Assembly (NCBI GenBank): GCA_029959085.1
Contig: JARWIR010000001.1
Coordinates: 65,472,899-65,536,898 of the forward strand
Source: Nemophila menziesii
Taxonomy: Eukaryota; Streptophyta; Magnoliopsida; Boraginales; Hydrophyllaceae
Direction of reading: 5' to 3'
DNA length: 64,000 bases
The notes beneath the pieces are model-generated. The model was not told the origin of the DNA, ran no database searches, and saw only the letters and a program-made list of their open reading frames with translations. The stretch's first letter is position 1; each line of letters opens with the position of its first letter. Of this stretch, positions 20,342 to 32,168 are shown piece by piece. Position numbers and translations under genes: made by a program.

Positions 20342-21070
20342 TTATTCCTTCATTAACGGTTCGTAATTCCTTCTTTAACGGTTCATTATTCCTTCTTTAA
20401 AGGTTTGTTATTCCTTCTTTAACGGTTCGTTATTGTTTCATTAACGGTTAATTATTGTTTCATTAACGGTTAATTATTGTTTCATTAACGGTTCGTTAGT
20501 TATTGTTTCATTAACGGTTCTTTATTCATGCTTTAACGGTTCGTTAAACCTTCTTTAACGGTACGTTATTCCTTCTCTAACGGTACGACATTCCTTCATT
20601 AACGGTTCGTAATTCCTTATCAAACGGTTCGTAAATCCTTATCTAACGGTTCGTAATTCCTTCTCTAACGGTTGGTTATTCCTTCTCTAACGGTTCGTTA
20701 TCCCTTCATTAACGGTTCGTTAATCCTTCTTTAACGGTTCGTTATTCCTTCTTTAACGGTTCATTATTCCTTCATTAACGGTTCGTTAGTCCTTCTTTAA
20801 CGGTTCGTTATTCCTTCTTTAGCGGTTCGTAATTCCTTCTCTAACGGTTCGTTATTCCTTCTCTAACGTTTCGTTATTCCTTCTTTAACGGTTCGTTATT
20901 CCTTCTTTAGCGGTTCGTTATTCCTTCATTAACGGTTTGTTATTCCTTCATTAACGGTTCGTTATTCCTTCATTACCGGTTCGTTATTCCTTATTTAGCG
21001 GTTCGTAATTCCTTCTTTAACCGTTCGTTATACCTTCTTTAACGGTTCATAATCTTTTTTCTACAGTTCG
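20342..21070. repeat. 22-bp minisatellite, about 33 copies
   Basis: The unit is close to TTCGTTATTCCTTCTTTAAC plus GG, repeated with point changes (CATTAACGG, TGTTTCATT and GTACG variants). It begins directly at the E2 LTR boundary and grades into AT-rich sequence after 21070. There are no spacers, so it is not a CRISPR array, and no ORF. Confidence 0.85.
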
Positions 21071-21469
21071 TAATTGTTTCTTTAATATTATTTAGTTTAA
21101 GTACAATATTTTATAATTTATTATTAAGTATATTTTTTAAAATATATGTTACAAGTTGAATTAATATATAAATATATGACTAAATATGGGTAGGAGTGTA
21201 ATTTCATAAATTTAAATTATTGGAGGAAGTAAATTGAAAATTAGGAATGAAATACCTATAAATTAAGCAAGGTTATTTAAGACAAATCACTATTTCTTAA
21301 TTAAAGAAATTACATTAATCTAGTAAATCAATCAAACACGTGTCGGCATATTATTGGATATTACTCGTATATATTATATGCGTATGATATAAGAGAATTC
21401 CCAAACGGAGAGGTTAAAATAGAGAAGACACCACTCAAAAGAGTTGACAAAAGATATGAAAATCTAGAT
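21071..21469. other. AT-rich stretch, nothing recognised
   Basis: About 400 bases of AT-rich sequence without ORF or repeat that I can identify. It may be the degraded first part of the LTR that follows, but I cannot align it. Confidence 0.4.
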
Positions 21470-22555
21470 AATTGTTACTAGTTGCTGATTTTGAGCCACA
21501 TCAACACTGATTTGGGTCTGGAGATTCATAGGAGAAAGTTGTGCCTCTGAGTTAGCGTGAATCGAGGACTGGAATCAGATGATTTGGACGTGAGACGCAA
21601 ACGTTACGATTGTTTTACTAGAGGGTGTACAACAGCTACGGGATTCTCTAATTTGGACTTGGGTTTTTTTATCATTTGACTTAATATTATTTAATAAAAG
21701 CCCAATCCAAATTAGTGTAGTATAAATAGCCTTTTAGACCTCATTTTTTAGCACACTTTATTATTTTTCAAAGTCAAAGCAAGAGCAAAAATGCAGAAGG
21801 CAAAGGAAGTGCCGGAGAAGACTTTCTTTTTGAACAACTGTACAATCCAACCCTTTAATTAGGTTTTATTTCTAGTCTGTAATTGAAAACATGAATGCTT
21901 TTATTTTATTTTTATTTTTTAGTTTGAACATGAGCTAAATTCCTTAGTACTTGAGAATCGCATTTATGGGTTAAGCCCTAATTTATATTATTAATGTTTT
22001 TTCCGAATTTGGGAATTTATGATTTAAATTAAGCTGAGTATTTGGTATTGACTATTATCGTATGCTTGTTTACTATTTTTATTATGATAAATTAGAAATA
22101 GGTTTGAGTAATTAGGCTATTCATTTAGTGGCGAGTGATCATCCGACAGGGAGTTTAATTATAGACATAGGTAATAGGCATGTGGTGTCCGTCATTGTCT
22201 AATAGGCTTGACTAACCACATAGCAAATGAGGTAGGAGACTTCACATCCGAAAGTAATTATAATCACCCAGGAGGGGTTTGTAGTACCGTTGGATAGCGC
22301 CCACGTCCACCCGACAAGGGGTTAGGAGATATTAGAGTCCCGACTAGTACACAAAACCAAAACAAATATATATTTAATTTCACTCTGTTATTTACAATTA
22401 ATCCTACTTATTTGAAAAACACCATATTGATATTTATCCGTCCCTAAGAATGAAATCCTTCATATTGAAACATTACTTGGAACGAGCTGTACACTTACGG
22501 TTAATGTCTCTCTCTTTATGGGTGTTGATTTTATCACACTTTAGGAGACACTAAT
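21470..22555 (+). repeat. Degraded LTR related to the E1/E2 families
   Basis: The order of motifs follows the E1 LTR: TTGCTGATTTTGAG, GAGGGTGTACAACAGCTACG, a TATAAATAG box near 21722, TTAATTAGGTT, TGAGCTAAATTCC, a GAGGTAGGAGACTT segment and GGAACGAGCTGTACACTTACGG near 22480. The end, GATTTTATCACACTTTAGG then AGACAC (about 22527-22551), resembles the reverse of the E2-family boundary. No primer site follows, so it is probably a solo or truncated LTR of a third, diverged member. Confidence 0.65.
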
Positions 22556-22803
22556 ATAAAAGAAAAAAGTAACACTAATGGATGAATCAATACATTATGT
22601 AGTTTTTTTATGATTATGGGATGATATCACGAAAAATATGAATGGATATATATTATGAGCCAATTGTTGATTGATGCCTATTATAAAACTTATTTAGAAA
22701 AAGGTACCCTAGAATAAGATACTTTATTGAAAACAACCCCATCTCAAACTACCCCTATAATTAACAATAAAAAAAGAAAAAAAAATTAAAAAAAAAAACT
22801 AAT

Positions 22804-23211
22804 AAACACGCGAGCGTCCGTGAAATTTTTTTAAATCGTCATAACTAATTCTGAAAAAAAAAATTATATTTGGATAAATCAAATTAATATTTACGTCTAT
22901 GATTTTTTCGGAATTTTCGGAATTTTTTGATTTTTTTTAATTTTTTTTCGCAGACACGAAATTTCATGTTTAAAACATGGAATTTTATCTTTATTTCACG
23001 GTTTAAAATATGGAATTCCATGTTTAAAACATGAAAATCCGTGTCTGCGAAAAAAAATTCGAAAAACTCAAAAAATTCAAAAAAATCCATAGACGTAAAT
23101 ATTAATTTGCCTTATTCAAAAATACAAATTTTATAATTTTCTGATTTTCTGATTTTTTTTTGTATTAGTTATGACGATTTTAAAAAAAATCCATGAACGC
23201 GCGCGTGTGAT
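22804..23211. mobile_element. Foldback MITE-like element
   Basis: Two long arms mirror each other around about 23007: ACACGCGAGCGTCCGTG with ATCGTCATAACTAATTC at the left, and the complementary ATGACGATTTT with GAACGCGCGCGTG at the right. Inner arms share TTAATATTTACGTCTATG and CGCAGACACG. The centre contains short GTTTAAAACATG palindromes. It has no transposase. A minus-strand ORF at 22884-23090 is a by-product of the arms. Confidence 0.75.
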
Positions 23212-23216
23212 GGAAT

Positions 23217-23342
23217 TAGTAGTAGGTGGTGGTGGTGGTGGTTGTGTTGGTGGAGGTGGTGATGGTTGTGGCGAATGTAGTGGTGGTTACATACATGGTG
23301 GTTGTGGTGGTGGTGGTGGTGGTGGTGGTGGAGGAGGAGGAG
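23217..23342 (+). repeat. GGT/GGN trinucleotide repeat
   Basis: Imperfect GGT repeats with GGA runs. They would encode a glycine-rich peptide, but there is no gene context. Confidence 0.8.
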
Positions 23343-23676
23343 AAAGAAGTACCCTATTATTTGTTTAATATTTAAAAATTAATATTGTATTAAAATAAAA
23401 TAATATATTTAATAATAAGAGTATGAAAAATACAAAGGAAATTTTTTCTATAGATAATTACTTTATTAGGTATTTTTTTATAAAATAAATTATTAAAGGC
23501 ATAAAAAAATAATTAGAGAACTTAATGAAGATGTTATCAACAATAACCTTATATATTATTTAGAATCATATTTTTTTTTTATAAAGGTTTAGTAAAAATA
23601 AAACTAATATTCAATAATTTATTGATAAACGCTTTTTTTTTTTAATGGGTTGAAGTTAATAAACGTATAAAATTAA

Positions 23677-23796
23677 CCAGGTGGGATTAGCTCACTGGCC
23701 AGGACCTTGGTCATTCAATCTAGTGGTGCAGGTTCGAACCGAGTCAATGACTCCGAGTCCAAAGTGGCTCTCCTTTGTAACAAAATAAAATAAAAT
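23677..23796 (+). mobile_element. SINE with Pol III promoter, 120 bp
   Basis: The element starts CCAGGTGGGATTAGCTCACT, with a box A-like TTAGCTCACTGG at 23687-23698 and a box B GGTTCGAACCG at 23731-23741, and ends in a short A-rich tail with AAAATA units. Perfect 19-bp direct repeats (AATAAACGTATAAAATTAA) flank it at 23658-23676 and 23797-23815, typical of LINE-assisted retroposition. It is tRNA-derived by its boxes but does not fold as a tRNA. It probably relied on a LINE such as those nearby. Confidence 0.9.
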
Positions 23797-23815
23797 AATA
23801 AACGTATAAAATTAA

Positions 23816-24619
23816 GGTTTGGATTTGAATAATATTAAAGGTCTCTAGAAGCTTTATTACGGGGATACTTGTAGAAATTTGTCTCATTTTTTTAAAAAAG
23901 CCGACGGTGAGTCATGAATTTGGGCTTTATTTTTGGGCTAAAGACAACATTGCTGAGAATAATATTGGATAAAACTTTTGAGTCTCTTAAGTTATGGTTC
24001 ACATGGGCCTTGCCACATTAATTTGCTTGATCGGATCCTTTTTTTGTTTCGAATACATTGGATCAAGTCCCCTGATCTTTATTATACTCTCTTCGCTGAA
24101 GAATATTCAACGCGCCGGATCCTTTTTTTTTGTTCTTTGCTGAAGAATGACACAGAAGACAACACACATCGATCTCTAATTCATTGCAAGCATGAGGCGG
24201 CCATTCAGTTTGGATCGTCGCCTCCGAATAGACTATGGATTATGCTACTTATAGACTAGTGTGGCGTTGATTTCTTGATAAAGATTTTTTTTCTCATATC
24301 ACCAGTTTCAGTCTACAGGTATGAAAATTGAAAATCTCTCCACCCTCATTTAATTTCTACAACTAATCTTTAGGTTAAAAAAACCACGCACACAAAATAG
24401 TGGGGTAGGAGTAAGATAGCAATAGATACTCCCAGTTAAGTACACATTATCACTATTTGTTTGCGTATACTACTATAACATAAAGTACTCATTTCAATAT
24501 CATAATTACATTGTTGAATTCTGTACAACATTCATTACTCTCAAAATGGAATATAAATTATAATTGCGACTACGATTTTAAACGGGCGAGAGTGGTTTTC
24601 AATTTTTTAGTTAATTATT
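23816..24619. other. Unassigned sequence
   Basis: About 800 bases without recognisable element or gene. A 93-codon plus-strand ORF (23978-24259) has no recognisable domain or clear start context, and I do not call it. Confidence 0.4.
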
Positions 24620-27290
24620 TAATTTTTTTTGGACAACGCAAAACATGGAAACTTTTCTTAATTATCCAATTCATAATCTAGGGGCACTTGCCCCTCCACT
24701 TCCATGGTCCTTTGCCTAACTTGACAGCAAGCCGGTTTATCATCTTATTGAAACATCGTCAGATATACATGAAATGCATGTTCTCGTGATATTTTGCAAT
24801 ACGTTTGATTCGCTTTACCATGACATGCCACCACACTACTGACAGCGACCTGATACCTTGGATGATATCAATGATGTCTGAGAATATAATAGTTTTTTCT
24901 TCTATCTCTTGCCTACACACCTTACCTGCTTCCAGAACAATAGTAGATTCTCCTTCGACAGCTGTTTTCAATTGAATTGATTTTGATATTATCATTCGAT
25001 TTTCAGTCCTTATATCCCGTTTGACGATTCCGAACCCGCTTGGTTCCGTTTATTTCAGAACAACAAGCCGCATGTTATGATGGTTTGTGTGTCAGATAGT
25101 TCACCCGTTGTCCATGGGTTCCTTGAGGGCAGGTTTGAGTTCTCGTGAATATATCTGGGGCCGCGTCTCAGTCATTGCCGAAAAGATCTTCCGTACCTGC
25201 ACGTATTGCTTTGATTACATTATCAGGGTCAAGATCAGAGTTTCTCATTATTGCCTTCATTTTTTGATTCTATATATTCTACATTGTCATCATGATGTAC
25301 GCTGTAATTTGTCTTTTATCCCAGCTTGTCGTATTTTCTCCATCATATATTTTGGTTATCCAATCTCCCAAATTATCGCCCAAGTCTTCTTGCATGCGGA
25401 TCTGTAGGGCTGATCCTGCCACACATGTTTACAAAAGGACATGTCAATAGTAAGCGTGTTTCTGTTCAAACTGTTCATCACACCAGTATTATTTGTTTTC
25501 AGTAGCACATTGTTTGAGTTTTAAATTTTTTCGTGTAGGTAAAATGTTCCTACAGACTTTACATGTAAACACACGGATTTTATTTGGAATCTTCGCTTTC
25601 CAGACCTGATTCCAAAGCGTTGGGTCTTTATCGATGATTGGACCGCCATGTTATTTGCTGATGTGGTCAAGGCACGGTATCTCGATTTGGTAGTGTACTC
25701 TCCTGAATGTGTGAACGACCATGTGAATCTATCCTAGTCTTCCCTATTTAAAATTGAAATTCTCCTGATTTCTCCACGAACAAGATCAGGAATTACCGAG
25801 TCAATTCTTTCCCAGTCCCATTTATCACTTACGGTTTTCATAAGCTGTTCAACCATTTCCAGCTCCATTTCAGTTGGTTTGCCTTTGATGATTCCTGAAG
25901 GTAGTCAACGATGTCCCCAGATATTTATACTCTCTCCATTACCGATTTGGATAATGCCTTCTTGTACTAACATGTCATGCCCTTCCAGAATACTGGCCCA
26001 TGACCATGATCTGTTTTGCCTCAATTTGATATCCAGTAGGTACAATTTGGGATAGTAGATATCTTTGAGTACTCTGGCTGCCAATGACATATAGGGTTTT
26101 GAAGCAACCCCCATGCCCAGCAGCGAGTTGTGGCGTACTCATTCGTTTTAAGTCTCTGAATCCCATTCCGCATAAAAATTTTGTTGCTGACATTTTTTCC
26201 AAGCTAACTAGTGGTTCTTCCTATTTTCAAGCGAATTCCACAAAAAAATTGCAATAATTGACATGATTTTCCTACAAAAAGTAACTGGAAATGAATAGAT
26301 TGACATAGCGTATGTAAGGATAGCCTGGAGAATTGCTTTGAGTAAATTTTCCTTCCCCCCTTTCGAGAGAAGCTTAAGTTATCTAGCCTTGGGCCTTTGG
26401 GGAAACCTTGTGTGCTATCCAAGTGAGAGTTTCAATCTTTGATCGTTTGTGACACAACGACATTCCTATATTTTCTCCCAGGTAATCAGTTTCCTTTATA
26501 TGTATGCTTTCCACCGTTTCTTTTCTAATTTCCTCTTGAGTGTGTTTACTAAAGCAAATAGATGATTTGTCAAAATTCACCCGTTGTCCCGAGCTTTTGC
26601 AATAAGTATCAATACATTCTTACAATTTTGTAATCTCTTAACCTTCTGGTGAAAGAATAAAATATTGAGTCGTCAACAAAAAGCAAGTGTGAAATAACTA
26701 AACACTACTCGTGATTCTAATTCCTTTTATACGTTTGTCACAGATCTTGTTTTCAATTAGACTGATGATAGATTTTGTCATAAGAGAAAAAAGTAGAGGA
26801 GATAATGGGTCTCCTTGTCGCAATCCACGTCCAGGGGTAAATGAAGGTTGACGTTCACCGTTTATATTGATTTGAAAGGAGACCGTTGATATGCAGTTCC
26901 AAATCCATTTAATCCAAACCTGATCAAGCCCCATTTTGATTAAGAGTAATCTAATGAAATCCCATCGTACTTGGTCATAAGCCTTGGCCATGTCCAATTT
27001 CACTGTTGCGATGTGATGATCTCTTTTTAGATTTCGGTTCATGTAGAAAGACACTTCATAGCAATAATGATATTGTCTTGTATAGATCCCTCTTTAATGA
27101 AAGTGTTTTGGGTAGGTGAGGTAAGACTGTCCATAAGACTTTGTAATATGTTTGCCAATTTTTTTTGAAATGATTTTGTAACTAAAATTAACACAAGAGA
27201 GTGGTTTATAGTCACCAACTCCTTGTTGGATATCTTATTTAGGTATTAATGTGATAAGTGTCTCATTTAGCATGTTATTCTAAGATTAGA
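24620..27290 (-). mobile_element. LINE-I: 5'-truncated, degraded L1-type LINE
   Basis: A T run at 24623-24630 marks the 3' poly(A) on the minus strand. The translated order from the 3' end is RNase H (24759-24995, IIQGIRSLSVVWW), zinc-finger/linker, RT thumb (25905-26580, LCHKRSKIETLTW) and RT palm (26698-27054, LDMAKAYDQVRWDF with GLRQGDPLSPLLFSLM). It has many frameshifts and stops. It stops near 27290 with no endonuclease and is the same family as LINE-II. Confidence 0.85.
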
Positions 27291-27430
27291 TCTAAAAACA
27301 ATATTTTTTCTTTCTAAAATTAGCCCAAACATTATTTAAATTCTTACTATAGACCTCATTGGTAAGCTTTATACTACATTTTAGATCATTATCATTTTTT
27401 CTTACTAAAATATATTTTTCTTAAATATTT

Positions 27431-28087
27431 TATCACCATTATAGTTGATGGACGGTCAATCAATGGACAATGCTGGCGAGTTTTCTAAAAAAAATATTCA
27501 AGACGGCTGTCAGTCAACACCAGTCAACTCTGACGAAGTTTTTTAAACCTTTTTATAATTATCGGATAAAAATATATAGATGCGGTTATATTTAAATTTT
27601 TCTGTTTTTTTTATTTTCCAGTTTCGGCAAGAAATTTTACCTGAACTGTACCTAACTACAAGTACAATATTTTGCTCACTCAAAGTACAAACTGTACTTG
27701 CTGCAAGTACAATATTGTACTTGACCATTGCTACAAGTACAATATTATTCTTGTAGTTTCGGTACAACTATTTGACAGAATTAGTTTGGGTTTGAAAAAT
27801 TTAAAAAAATTAAAGTGATATATTTTTATCCAGACATTGTACAAAGCAAAAAAAAAAACTCGTCGGAATTGTCCGACATTGATCGTCGGTCATCGTCGAA
27901 GTAGATTGGTGGCCGCCGCAATTTTTTATAAGAGTAAATAAAAAAAATTGTGGAGTTGACTGACGTTGATCATTGGTTGTCGCCGGATTTAACTAGTGGC
28001 CGTCTCAAAAATATAAAAAGAAAAAATTCGTCAGAGTTGACCATTGTTGATCGTCGAAATTGATTGACCAGCAACTATGATGGTAAT
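27431..28087. mobile_element. Foldback/MITE-like element
   Basis: The outer arms TATCACCATTATAGTTGATG and the reverse of CAACTATGATGGTA face each other, followed on both sides by GGTCAATCAAT-type and TCTGACGA/TTTTTT segments. The interior has GGATAAAAATATATAG inverted against ATATATTTTTATCC, and repeated ACAAGTACAATATT, including the perfect 20-bp palindrome at 27704-27723. No transposase. Target duplication not resolved. Confidence 0.5.
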
Positions 28088-28990
28088 AAAATAAATATTT
28101 GTTTTGTTTTATTATATATTATATAAGGATATTTCAATAAAATTTTATAATGGAATAATTATTTACTTATTTTTTAGTTATTTATTTCATTTAATTTTAG
28201 AAGTAGTATGATCTCTTATGCCTAGGAATTAACCCATTAAACAAATCCTCAATATTGATAAATGCGATATCCCGCTAGTGATGATGTTTAGTAAGAAGGA
28301 GATGAAGTGTCCAAATGAAGAGAGCAGTCGATTACTCTGCACCAATTGATAAATGGATTGATACACATATGTGAGGAAGGGTGAATTGAAATGGACCTTG
28401 GACCCATGGATACATTAATGCATAGTGAATATCATGATTGTTGCATGTGAAAATACGTTGTATTATTGATGCCAATTGAAGTACACTTGAAATTAGAAAA
28501 GAACACAAGGGAAAATAACTTCATTTCCTAGTTGACTATTACAATCTTTACTCAATGCTCTTGCATGAATGCAACAGTAGTAGTAGTTGCACTAGTAAAA
28601 CAAGGAATGAGTAATGGTTTTGAATGACATGTGGTATCTAGAGGCTTCAGATTGGCATCACTAATTTTTCAAGTTCAATACATGTGAAGGTATTGACGAA
28701 AACAAAAAAAACATGTGAAGATATTGATCTACTATAAATTCTGGATAAGGGAATTTTGAATTTTTATTGAAAACTAACAATAAATACGTAATTTAATAAT
28801 CTTAGTGTTTGTGTATTTAAAATAATTTTAGATTTTAAAATTATTTATAATAATTTTTTTAAATTTTAGATTTATTTTAAAAATATATCTTTACTCTAAA
28901 AGAAGCATTTTCAAGTGAATAACGAATTTATGAGATCTTCTAAAAAAAAGGATTTTTAAATAATAAATAATGATATACCCCTCATTTTAA
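28088..28990. other. Unassigned AT-rich sequence
   Basis: About 900 bases, strongly AT-rich after 28740. I see no ORF, repeat or element boundary until the T run at 28991. Confidence 0.4.
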
Positions 28991-29031
28991 TTTTTTTTGT
29001 CAACCGGACTACAAACTCAACTATGAATCCT

Positions 29032-32000
29032 TTATTCAATACCCAATCGTCCAAAAGAAAGCGTCATTTGAGCCTCGCTCCCCCTGAGAATCTTTCGCTG
29101 CCTCGCCAGTCGTGCGGCTCTATCAGCCCATCCATTACACCTTCGTGGTATATGTACGAAAGACACCTGACCGTGTCTCTCAGCTTCCTTCTGGATCTGC
29201 GTAATGAACGGTTTGATTTTCCACCATGGTGCTGACAGCTTGTTAATACCTTGAATGGCTTCAAGGTTATCGAAACAAATTATTGTTTTCCTTCCCAAGT
29301 CTTGTGTGGCCATTTTTGTTGCTTCGTGCACCGCTATTACTTCTGCTTCTAGTACTGTATCCGTCCAAACCGGTTTGGAGAAAACTTGTCGATATTCAGT
29401 TGTAACTTCCCTCCTAACAATTCCAATTCCACTCTGCACAGTTTTCGAGAGGAACGATGCATCACATGTATACAATATCTCAGTGTCCTCCGGTATGTGC
29501 TGGTTGACTGGGTTTATCGGGACTTGATCACCCCTATTATCTGATTGTACCTCCATTGCACTCCAATCCTGTCCAAACAAAACTGTCATAGTAATATTAG
29601 TTAAATGTAATACTGAAGTAATCTGTAGTGAACCATTTTCATGTATAACTTTCATTTTTTGTTTCCAGATATTCCACAGTATAAGCATAATATAAGCCAT
29701 CAGTATACGTTTACCCCAGATTTTTGGATCAATGCTATCATTTAGTTTCATTATCCATTCCCCAATGTTGTGTGGTTCATCTTCCGAGATCCGTATTTGT
29801 ATCGCTGATGCTGCCCAGACTTGTCTACAAAAATTACACGTTAACAGGAGATGTGAACATGATTCAGTAACGTCTTCGCACCACTGACAAGTATCCGCCT
29901 CGCTGCATTTCCGATTTTTTAAATTCCTTTTTGTTGGTAAAATATCCCAGCAAGCCTTCCATACAAAGTTCCGCACTTTAGATGGCACATCAGATGTCCA
30001 CACTAATGTCCACAGTTTAGAGTTGCGCATTTCTGCCTGTTGAACTGATTGTGGTATGTTATCTAGATATGTATTGGTAAGTAGCTTGTATCCTGATTTT
30101 GTTGTATAGTTTCCAGTTTTTGTAAATGGCTAGGTAAACATATCATTTTCTTGTTTGTTAATTAACGGTATTCTATAAATTTCTTCTTTAACCGGATCTG
30201 GAATATTTGCATCTATTGTTTCCCAACTCCATTCGTTACCTATATTTTGCATTAACTGGTTTACTGTTGTAAGTTCCTTGCTTATTGGTTTGTCTTTAAT
30301 TCTTCCGGATAGTAACCATTTATCATCCCAGATACGAGTTGTCTCTCCGTTACCGATTTGTATGAGGCCGTGTTCAATTAAAAAGTCTCGTCCTTCGATT
30401 ATACTAGCCCATGACCACGATCGACTCTGTCTCAATTTAACCTGCAAGAAATCTGTGTTAGGAAAATAAATGCCCTTCAGTAACCTTGTGGCCAAAGACT
30501 GAGGATCATGATAGAGTCTCCATGCCTGTTTGGCCAATAATGCGATATTGTGCCTTTTAATGTCCCGAAACCCCAGACCCCCAATAGTCTTTTCTACTGT
30601 CAACTTTTCCCATTCCATCCAGTGAATTTTACGTTTCTCTAGGGAGTTCCACCAGAACCGTGCCATGATTGAGGTTAACTTTTTACAAAATCCTAAAGGG
30701 AACGAAAAAATTGACATTGCATAAGTGGGTATAGCTTGTAACACTGCTTTTATTAAATCTTCCTTTCCCCCTTCAGAAAGTAATTTCAAAATCCATCCCT
30801 GAGCTTTTTTAAATATTCTGTCTGCAATCCATTGGAGTGTATCAATTTTGGATCGCTTGTGACATAAAGGAATCCCCAAGTATTTGCCAAGATCAGTAAC
30901 TTCCTGGACCTGTAGCATATTAACCACCTGTTGTCTAAGAATCTGTGGTGTTAGTTTGCTGAAGGTCACTGCTGATTTATCAAAATTTACCGTTTGTCTT
31001 GAACATGTACAGTAAGTATTTATACATTCTTCTAGTTGTTGAATATCCTGCCCATCTAATGAAACAAAGAAAAGAGAATCATCTGCAAAAAGAAGGTGAG
31101 AAATAACCGGACAGTTACGTGTAATCTTAACCCCTTGAATCTGACCTGTACTCACTTTTTGTTCAATAAGTGTTATTAATGATTCAGTTAGTAGTGAGAA
31201 AAGTAGTGGAGACAAGGGGTCACCTTGTCTAAGACCTTTACCTGGTTTAAAAGGCGGTTTTCTTTCTCCATTTATGTTGATCTGAAAAGAAACCGTAGAG
31301 ATACAGTTCCATATCCAATCTACCCACCTTTTTGCGAATCCCAGTCTTTTCGGTAAGAGTAATAAAAAATCCCACCGTACCTGATCATAAGCTTTTGCCA
31401 TATCCAATTTAATTGCCGTGTAGTGTGTCTCTGTTTTCAATTTTCGTTTCATAAAGAAAGATATCTCTTGTGCTACTAAAATGTTGTCTTGAATAGACCT
31501 TCCTTTAATAAACGCAGTTTGGGTAGGGGAAGTGATTAAATTCATCAACTTCTGTAACCGTGTGGCCAGTATTTTTGAGATAATTTTGTATACAAAGTTA
31601 ACACATGAAATAGGTCGATAATCTCCAACTCCTACCTGAATTTCTCCTTTCGGTATAAGGGTTATTAATGTCTCGTTAAGCGTTTCTAAAGAGGTATTAT
31701 TAGTAAAGAAGTCAACCACCATATTGCATATATCCTCTTTAAGAATTGTCCAATATTGTTGATAAAACTTCCCATTAAGCCCGTCTGGTCCTGGTGCCTT
31801 ACCCGGCGACATGCTAAAATCCGCCTTTTCAATCTCTTTGTGAGTTGGTATTTTCAGGAGTTCTTCGTTCATTTCCGTGGTAACCTGCATTTCAATACCA
31901 CGCAATGCCTCAGTCAATAATGGATCACCATTCTGTTGTAGTAATGCATCATAGAAAGAGTTAAATTGTTGCTTAATTTCATTCTCGTCCTGTATCCAGA

Positions 32001-32160
32001 TTCCTTGATCATTTTGTAATGATGTTATCTTATTCCCACTCCTTCTTTGAGATGTCATTGCGAAAAATAGTTTGGTGTTCTTATCTCCATAATTAATCCA
32101 TTGTTGTCTCGATCTGTCATGCCAATACACATCTTCCCTTCTCCAGTAATGTCTTATCAT
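29032..32160 (-). pseudogene. LINE-II ORF2, RT to RNase H part
   Basis: One frame runs from 32160 to 29032 with a single in-frame TAG near 30131. RT shows AIKLDMAKAYDQVRWDF, GLRQGDPLSPLLFSLL and the catalytic LLFADDSLFF, then LGKYLGIPLCHKRSKID. After the stop come the zinc-finger-like C-x-C cluster (ADTCQWC...CSHLLLTC) and an RNase H domain with TCDASF and a DN-containing FDNLEAIQGI, ending VHIPRRCNGWADRAARLA. Catalytic residues are kept. The TAG most likely replaced a Trp codon. Confidence 0.85.
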
Positions 32161-32168
32161 GTCGCGAA

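Noticed and set aside
10483..20346. Target-site duplication for E2
   Set aside because: AAGGG and TTATT do not match at any small offset.
20342..21070. CRISPR-like array
   Set aside because: The units are contiguous without spacers and the context is a plant genome; it is a minisatellite.
22884..23090. 68-codon minus-strand ORF rich in Phe and Lys
   Set aside because: It is produced by the arms of the foldback element.
23171..23368. Glycine-rich protein gene
   Set aside because: It is a trinucleotide repeat without leader, domain or downstream coding sequence.
23677..23760. tRNA gene
   Set aside because: Boxes A and B are present, but there is no cloverleaf or anticodon arm, and 19-bp target duplications and an A-rich tail show a SINE.
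23978..24259. 93-codon plus-strand ORF
   Set aside because: No domain, homologous neighbour or convincing start; chance length in AT-rich DNA.
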